Of a stretch of DNA of 8,812 nt, positions 5,964-8,812 are shown one piece after another (within the stretch, counting starts at the first letter, position 1; every line of letters starts with the position of its first letter). Origin of the DNA: JAPLGE01 sp964355545 (GTDB lineage: Bacteria; Bipolaricaulota; Bipolaricaulia; UBA7950; UBA9294); contig CAYHEK010000064.1 of assembly GCA_964355545.1 (NCBI GenBank), positions 1-8,812 of the forward strand, read 5' to 3'. The translations under genes were made by a program, and so were the position numbers. The notes under the pieces are model-generated. The model was not told the origin of the DNA, did not search any database, and saw only the letters and a program-made list of their open reading frames with translations.

Positions 5964-6722
5964 CTAGGGATGGGGGACCTCCGCGTGGACGAGACTGAGG
6001 ATCTCCGCCTTGAGCGCGACGACCGGCTCCGCGGCCCGCAAACGGGGACGGGGGATCGAGGGGGAGAACTCCCGCCGCACCCGGGCGGGTCGCGACGAGA
6101 GGAGGTAGATCCGATCGGAAAGGAGGACGGCCTCTTCGATGTCGTGAGTCACGAGAAGGACGGATCGTCCGAGCTCCTCCCACACGCCGAGGAGCCAGTC
6201 CTGCATCGTCGTTCTGGTCAAGGCGTCGAGCGAGCCGAGGGGCTCGTCGAGGAGGAGGACCTCGCGGTGGGAGAGGAAGGTGCGCATGAGGGCGAGGCGC
6301 TGGCGCATTCCACCGGAGAGCTCGCACGGGTAGAGTCCCTCGCAGCCGGCGAGCTCGAAGCGGCAGAAGAGCCTCCTCGCCTCGTCGATCGCCTCCACCC
6401 GCGGCCGGCCGTCGATCTCGGAGCCGAGGATGGCGTTCCCCAAGGCCGTCCTCCACGGGAGGAGGGTGTCGCTCTGCGGCATGTAGGCGGTCCCTCCCCG
6501 CGCGTCGGCCGCGCCTCCCTGGACGAGGACCTCGCCGGAGTCGGGGGGAAGGAGCCCCGCCATGATCCGAAGGAGGGTCGTCTTCCCGCAGCCGGACGGC
6601 CCGATCACCGTCGCCCAGCCTCCCGCAAGGATCTCGAGCGAGATGCGGTCGAGGACAGGGATCCTCTCCTCGACACGGGCGAAGGACTTCGTGATTGCGA
6701 CCGCCGCCAAGGCCCTTGTCAT
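5964..6722 (-). CDS. ABC transporter ATP-binding protein (SsuB/ThiZ/TauB type)
   Basis: 252 residues; the nucleotide-binding subunit that powers the importer on the cytoplasmic side. Motifs in order: Walker A GPSGCGKTT (41-49), Q-loop Q83 in AYMPQSDTLLPW, signature LSGGMRQR (135-142), Walker B LLLDEP with D159/E160, D-loop SLD (164-166) and switch H193 in VTHD. The AYMPQ..LLPW stretch is typical of the nitrate/sulfonate/thiamine-precursor (NitT/TauT) importers, which agrees with the NMT1-type binding protein. The ATG at 6722 is preferred over a GTG ten codons upstream because the latter adds a Gly/Arg-rich tail made from the purine-rich leader, which itself can act as the ribosome binding site. 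First gene of the transporter-tdk operon. It ends at a TAG directly after a CCC codon, within the region open in the permease frame. Confidence 0.94.
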   Translation of the reverse strand: MTRALAAVAITKSFARVEERIPVLDRISLEILAGGWATVIGPSGCGKTTLLRIMAGLLPPDSGEVLVQGGAADARGGTAYMPQSDTLLPWRTALGNAILGSEIDGRPRVEAIDEARRLFCRFELAGCEGLYPCELSGGMRQRLALMRTFLSHREVLLLDEPLGSLDALTRTTMQDWLLGVWEELGRSVLLVTHDIEEAVLLSDRIYLLSSRPARVRREFSPSIPRPRLRAAEPVVALKAEILSLVHAEVPHP

Positions 6723-6850
6723 CCCTCTTCCCCCTCTCCCCAATGGGCCCACCCCTCCCTGGCCCTACGGTCGATTCATTCTAAGCGGAAAGGGAAGGGC
6801 GAGCACGTACCCTCTTCTCCACCTCCCGCCGGAGCGGCCTAGGGGGAGGA

Positions 6851-6879
6851 TTGACACAGCGGGCGGTCCGGGACAGAAT
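6851..6879 (+). promoter_or_regulatory. Sigma70-like promoter of the metallophosphoesterase gene
   Basis: A perfect TTGACA (6851-6856), a 17-bp spacer and CAGAAT (6874-6879, 4 of 6 matches). The predicted transcript start near 6886 lies about 24 nt before the ATG at 6910, and a GGGGGA stretch (6901-6906) can serve as ribosome binding site. Position and spacing fit a housekeeping promoter for this single gene. Confidence 0.65.
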
Positions 6880-6909
6880 GGACCTGGGGGTGCGGGGGAT
6901 GGGGGAACG

Positions 6910-8112
6910 ATGAGGACGAAGGGCCGTTCACTGTGTGGCGTCTTTGTTGGTTTTTTTCTCTTCCTCCTCGGCCTCGGTCTTTGCGGCCAGGATGGAGCGA
7001 GCCCCTGGGTCTGGGGGCCGGTCCTCGGGGCGATTGGGGAGGACTACGTCGCCATCTCCTGGAACACCACGCCGGCGCTCCCGGCCGACCTGCACTACGC
7101 GAGACGGGAGGGGTACGAGTCGACGGGGGCGTGGGAGGAGACGCTCAGCTTCGAGCCGCACGCGGGCGTCGCCGAGATCCGCCTGGGGAACCTGAAGCCG
7201 GGGACGGCCTACTCCTATCAGCTCGTCCTTTACGACGGGGATGCCGCCTATCCAAGCCCGGTCGGAGCCTTCACCACCTCGAGCCAAGGGATCCCGCGCT
7301 TCTCCTTCCTCGTCTACGGAGACACGCGGACCTTCCCGGACCGGCACAAGCTCGTCGCCGACACGATGGCGAGGAATGAACCGGACGCCGCCCTCGTCAT
7401 CCACGTGGGCGACCTCGTCGACTCGCCCACCCTCCCCGAGTTTGCGAACTTCTTCTGGGCGATCGGCGACCTCGCCCGCTCACACCCTTACCTCGCCGTC
7501 CTCGGGAACCACGAGAAGGGCGACCAGAGCTACTATGACTTCCTCGCCCTCCCGCCGGGCGGAGGGGTCGCAAGTGAGGAGTGGTGGTCCTTCGACTACG
7601 GGGGCGTCCACTTCGTGGGGCTTGACTCCGTCGTGGCGGGGAACCCCGACGCCGTTGCCCGCATGCGGGAAGAGGTCGAGTGGCTGAAGGACGACCTCGC
7701 TCGATCCCGCGCTCCGTTCAAGGTCGTCTTCTTCCACACCCCGATCTACAGCTCTTCCTGGAGGGGCGGGGTGAATCCGGGGCTACGCGACCTCTTGGAG
7801 CCGATCTTCCTTGAGAACGGGGTCGACCTTATCTTCTGTGGCCACATGCACGGCTACGAGCACTTCTACCTCGCGGGGATCCACCACGTCGTCACCGGAG
7901 GCGGTGGGGCTCCGCTCCAGGAGCCGATTAAGGAGGCGGCGGAGGGAACGGTCTTCCGCCGCTACGAAATGCTTCACTACATGCGGGTCACGGTCGATGG
8001 GGACACGATGCGTGTCGAGGCGATCCCCGTGGCGAGCGTCTACAGTGACGAAGTCCACTTGGTCCCGAGCGGTCGGCCGATCGATTCCTTCACGATCACC
8101 AAGGCGCGCTAG
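6910..8112 (+). CDS. Secreted calcineurin-like metallophosphoesterase, purple-acid-phosphatase-like
   Basis: 400 residues. An N-terminal signal peptide (basic RTKGR, then hydrophobic 8-25) sends it out of the cytoplasm; LGLC at 22-25 is a poor lipobox, so lipid attachment is uncertain. Residues about 32-125 form a fibronectin-III-like domain of the type that precedes purple acid phosphatases (ISWNTTPALPADLHY ... LKPGTAYSYQL). The phosphoesterase domain follows with all metal motifs: D138 (GDTR), D168 (GDLVD), N200-H201 (GNHE), H276 (FHTP) and H312/H314 (GHMHGYEH). The first motif has R140 where the usual GDxH has histidine, as in several purple acid phosphatases. It probably hydrolyses phosphate mono- or diesters outside the membrane. 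The ATG at 6910 is chosen because it immediately precedes the signal peptide and follows the promoter at 6851; longer versions of the frame reach into the divergent ABC gene. It appears monocistronic. Confidence 0.92.
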   Translation: MRTKGRSLCGVFVGFFLFLLGLGLCGQDGASPWVWGPVLGAIGEDYVAISWNTTPALPADLHYARREGYESTGAWEETLSFEPHAGVAEIRLGNLKPGTAYSYQLVLYDGDAAYPSPVGAFTTSSQGIPRFSFLVYGDTRTFPDRHKLVADTMARNEPDAALVIHVGDLVDSPTLPEFANFFWAIGDLARSHPYLAVLGNHEKGDQSYYDFLALPPGGGVASEEWWSFDYGGVHFVGLDSVVAGNPDAVARMREEVEWLKDDLARSRAPFKVVFFHTPIYSSSWRGGVNPGLRDLLEPIFLENGVDLIFCGHMHGYEHFYLAGIHHVVTGGGGAPLQEPIKEAAEGTVFRRYEMLHYMRVTVDGDTMRVEAIPVASVYSDEVHLVPSGRPIDSFTITKAR

Positions 8113-8126
8113 TCTGCGAGAAGGTC

Positions 8127-8203
8127 TGGTCGGGACGCCCGGATTTGAACCGGGGACCTCTTGCGCCCCATGCAAGCACGCTACCAGGCTGCGCCACGTC
8201 CCG
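8127..8203 (-). tRNA. tRNA-Pro, anticodon GGG
   Basis: 77 nt on the minus strand, complete cloverleaf. The acceptor stem CGGGACG (8203-8197) pairs with CGTCCCG (8137-8131). The D arm is GCGC/GCGT with AGCCTGGTA loop, the anticodon stem CTTGC/GCAAG has loop ATGGGGC with anticodon GGG at 8169-8167, and the T stem CCCGG/CCGGG has loop TTCAAAT. Discriminator A (8130) and an encoded CCA (8129-8127) follow. The C1-G72 pair and anticodon are proline tRNA hallmarks. It reads CCC and CCU. It faces the metallophosphoesterase gene tail to tail with 14 bp between them and no evident terminator. Confidence 0.97.
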
Positions 8204-8211
8204 CGAGTCCC

Positions 8212-8240
8212 ATGGTACACCCGATCGTCTAGAGGGGCAA
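8212..8240 (-). promoter_or_regulatory. Possible promoter for tRNA-Pro
   Basis: On the minus strand, TTGCCC (8240-8235; 4 of 6) and TACCAT (8217-8212; 4 of 6) are spaced by 17 bp. The transcript would begin only a few nucleotides before the mature tRNA 5' end at 8203, which is common for single tRNA genes. The boxes are weak, so this is tentative. Confidence 0.35.
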
Positions 8241-8296
8241 ACCAACCTTGAGCCCTCTGTGCGAGGGACTAACGGAAGGCACGCGACGAACGTTCA

Positions 8297-8318
8297 CGTC
8301 TCCGCGCGGTGGGAGACG
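8297..8318. repeat. Inverted repeat (hairpin) between tRNA-Pro and the PKD lipoprotein gene
   Basis: CGTCTCC (8297-8303) and GGAGACG (8312-8318) form a perfect 7-bp stem with an 8-nt loop, about 50 nt past the stop of the PKD lipoprotein gene. It could end or stabilise that transcript, but no T-run follows on the minus strand, so an intrinsic terminator is not supported. The rest of 8204-8366 shows only the tRNA promoter candidate and a weaker CCCTC/GAGGG stem at 8253-8267. Confidence 0.3.
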
Positions 8319-8366
8319 GCGGAGGTGTGCGCGGCCCACGAAGAGGCGGCGTTCGTTGGGGCACGC

Positions 8367-8747
8367 CTACGGTGCTGCGGGGGCGACTGAGACGTTCTGG
8401 ACGGCAGCGTCCGGGGCCCCGTCGTCGTCGGTGACGGTCAGGATCACGGTGAAGACTCGGGACTCGCTCTGCACGGTGAAGGTGTGCGGGACGAGGACCC
8501 CGGAGCCGGTCTGTGTATCCCCGAAGTCCCACAGGTAGGAGACGATCGTGCCGTCCACGTCCGAGGAGCCGGATGCGTTGAAGTCGACCGGGAGCGGGGT
8601 CGTCCCGCTCGACGGGGTCGCCGTGAAGCTCGCCACCGGTGGAACGTTCCCGAAGTAGATGCACCCCGCGAGGGCGAAGAGCCCGCCCACGAGGAGGACG
8701 AGCCCCACGATCGAGCTCTTCGTCTTTCGTGTGATCTTTCTCTCCAC
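8367..8747 (-). CDS. Small PKD-domain lipoprotein
   Basis: 126 residues. The N-terminus has a basic region (ERKITRKTK), a hydrophobic stretch (13-25) and a lipobox LAGC (26-29), so it is probably lipid-anchored at C29 and exposed outside the cytoplasm. Nearly all the rest (about 35-122) is one PKD (Ig-like beta-sandwich) domain: PPVASFTATPSSGTTPLPVDF, SSDVDGTIVSYLWDFGD with the diagnostic WDFGD, a degenerate HTFTV repeat, and VILTVTDDDG. PKD domains mediate extracellular protein or carbohydrate contacts; no catalytic domain is attached. The start is a GTG with an AAGGAGG site 5 nt upstream; a longer in-frame TTG at 8807 would lie on the -35 box and bury the signal peptide. It has its own promoter. 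Role beyond a surface adhesion or scaffold-like module is unknown. Confidence 0.87.
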   Translation of the reverse strand: MERKITRKTKSSIVGLVLLVGGLFALAGCIYFGNVPPVASFTATPSSGTTPLPVDFNASGSSDVDGTIVSYLWDFGDTQTGSGVLVPHTFTVQSESRVFTVILTVTDDDGAPDAAVQNVSVAPAAP

Positions 8748-8752
8748 AATAA

Positions 8753-8759
8753 CCTCCTT
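8753..8759 (-). promoter_or_regulatory. Ribosome binding site fixing the PKD lipoprotein start
   Basis: The minus strand reads AAGGAGG, separated from the GTG at 8747 by TTATT. This consensus site at ideal spacing decides the GTG start directly before the signal peptide. Confidence 0.8.
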
Positions 8760-8778
8760 CACAAGCGTCTGGCTTGGC

Positions 8779-8807
8779 ACTGTAGGAAGAAGGCACGGGA
8801 AAGTCAA
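8779..8807 (-). promoter_or_regulatory. Sigma70-like promoter of the PKD lipoprotein gene
   Basis: TTGACT (8807-8802; 5 of 6), a 17-bp spacer and TACAGT (8784-8779; 4 of 6) on the minus strand. The predicted transcript start near 8772 leaves a leader of about 25 nt carrying the strong ribosome binding site, the same layout as in front of the metallophosphoesterase gene. Confidence 0.6.
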
Positions 8808-8812
8808 GGCGC

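Noticed and set aside
6778..6806. Promoter for the ABC transporter operon with -10 TAGAAT (minus strand, 6783-6778)
   Set aside because: The -10 is good (5 of 6), but no spacing of 16-18 bp gives a -35 with more than two or three matches and there is no TG extension, so I did not list it as a feature.
6723..6850. TPP or FMN riboswitch in front of the NMT1/THI5-type transporter operon
   Set aside because: No CTGAGA or other conserved TPP core is visible, and GTAGGG at 6767-6762 alone is not enough; the FMN core is also missing.
1..8812. Mobile elements, CRISPR arrays, phage or toxin-antitoxin genes
   Set aside because: No transposase or integrase motifs, terminal repeats or regularly spaced direct repeats were seen; all long frames with motifs are accounted for by the listed genes.

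Overview
The window is a gene-dense piece of a GC-rich bacterial chromosome. Evidence for bacteria: sigma70-like promoters, Shine-Dalgarno sites, GTG starts, lipoprotein signal peptides, a GatB amidotransferase subunit and a tRNA with an encoded CCA end. The lineage cannot be fixed from the sequence alone. The style (very GC-rich, strong G/C third-position bias, many GTG starts) would fit an uncultured lineage such as Bipolaricaulota/Acetothermia, but this is only an impression.

Left part (1-3634): a class III adenylate cyclase runs leftward off the window edge. It is divergent from a rightward three-gene cluster: a stand-alone cyclic-nucleotide-binding (CNB) protein, an RNase Z-like metallo-beta-lactamase hydrolase starting 4 bp after it, and gatB 16 bp further on. 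The cyclase and CNB gene share an 87-bp intergenic region whose AT-rich centre carries overlapping -10 boxes for both directions. A synthesis enzyme, a receptor and possibly a degrading hydrolase are therefore clustered, suggesting a compact cAMP module.

Middle (3645-6722, leftward): an operon of ABC ATPase, ABC permease, NMT1/THI5-type lipoprotein substrate-binding protein and thymidine kinase. The permease stop overlaps the binding-protein start (GTGA), and the tdk start lies 9 bp after the binding-protein stop. This looks like an importer of a pyrimidine-like or thiamine-precursor compound linked to a salvage kinase. The first permease membrane helix is encoded upstream of any canonical start codon.

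Right part (6851-8812): a secreted purple-acid-phosphatase-like metallophosphoesterase has its own good promoter. A convergent tRNA-Pro(GGG) follows, then a small PKD-domain lipoprotein on the minus strand, also with its own promoter. No insertion sequence, phage gene, CRISPR array or recognisable riboswitch was seen, and there is no gene-free stretch over 300 bp.
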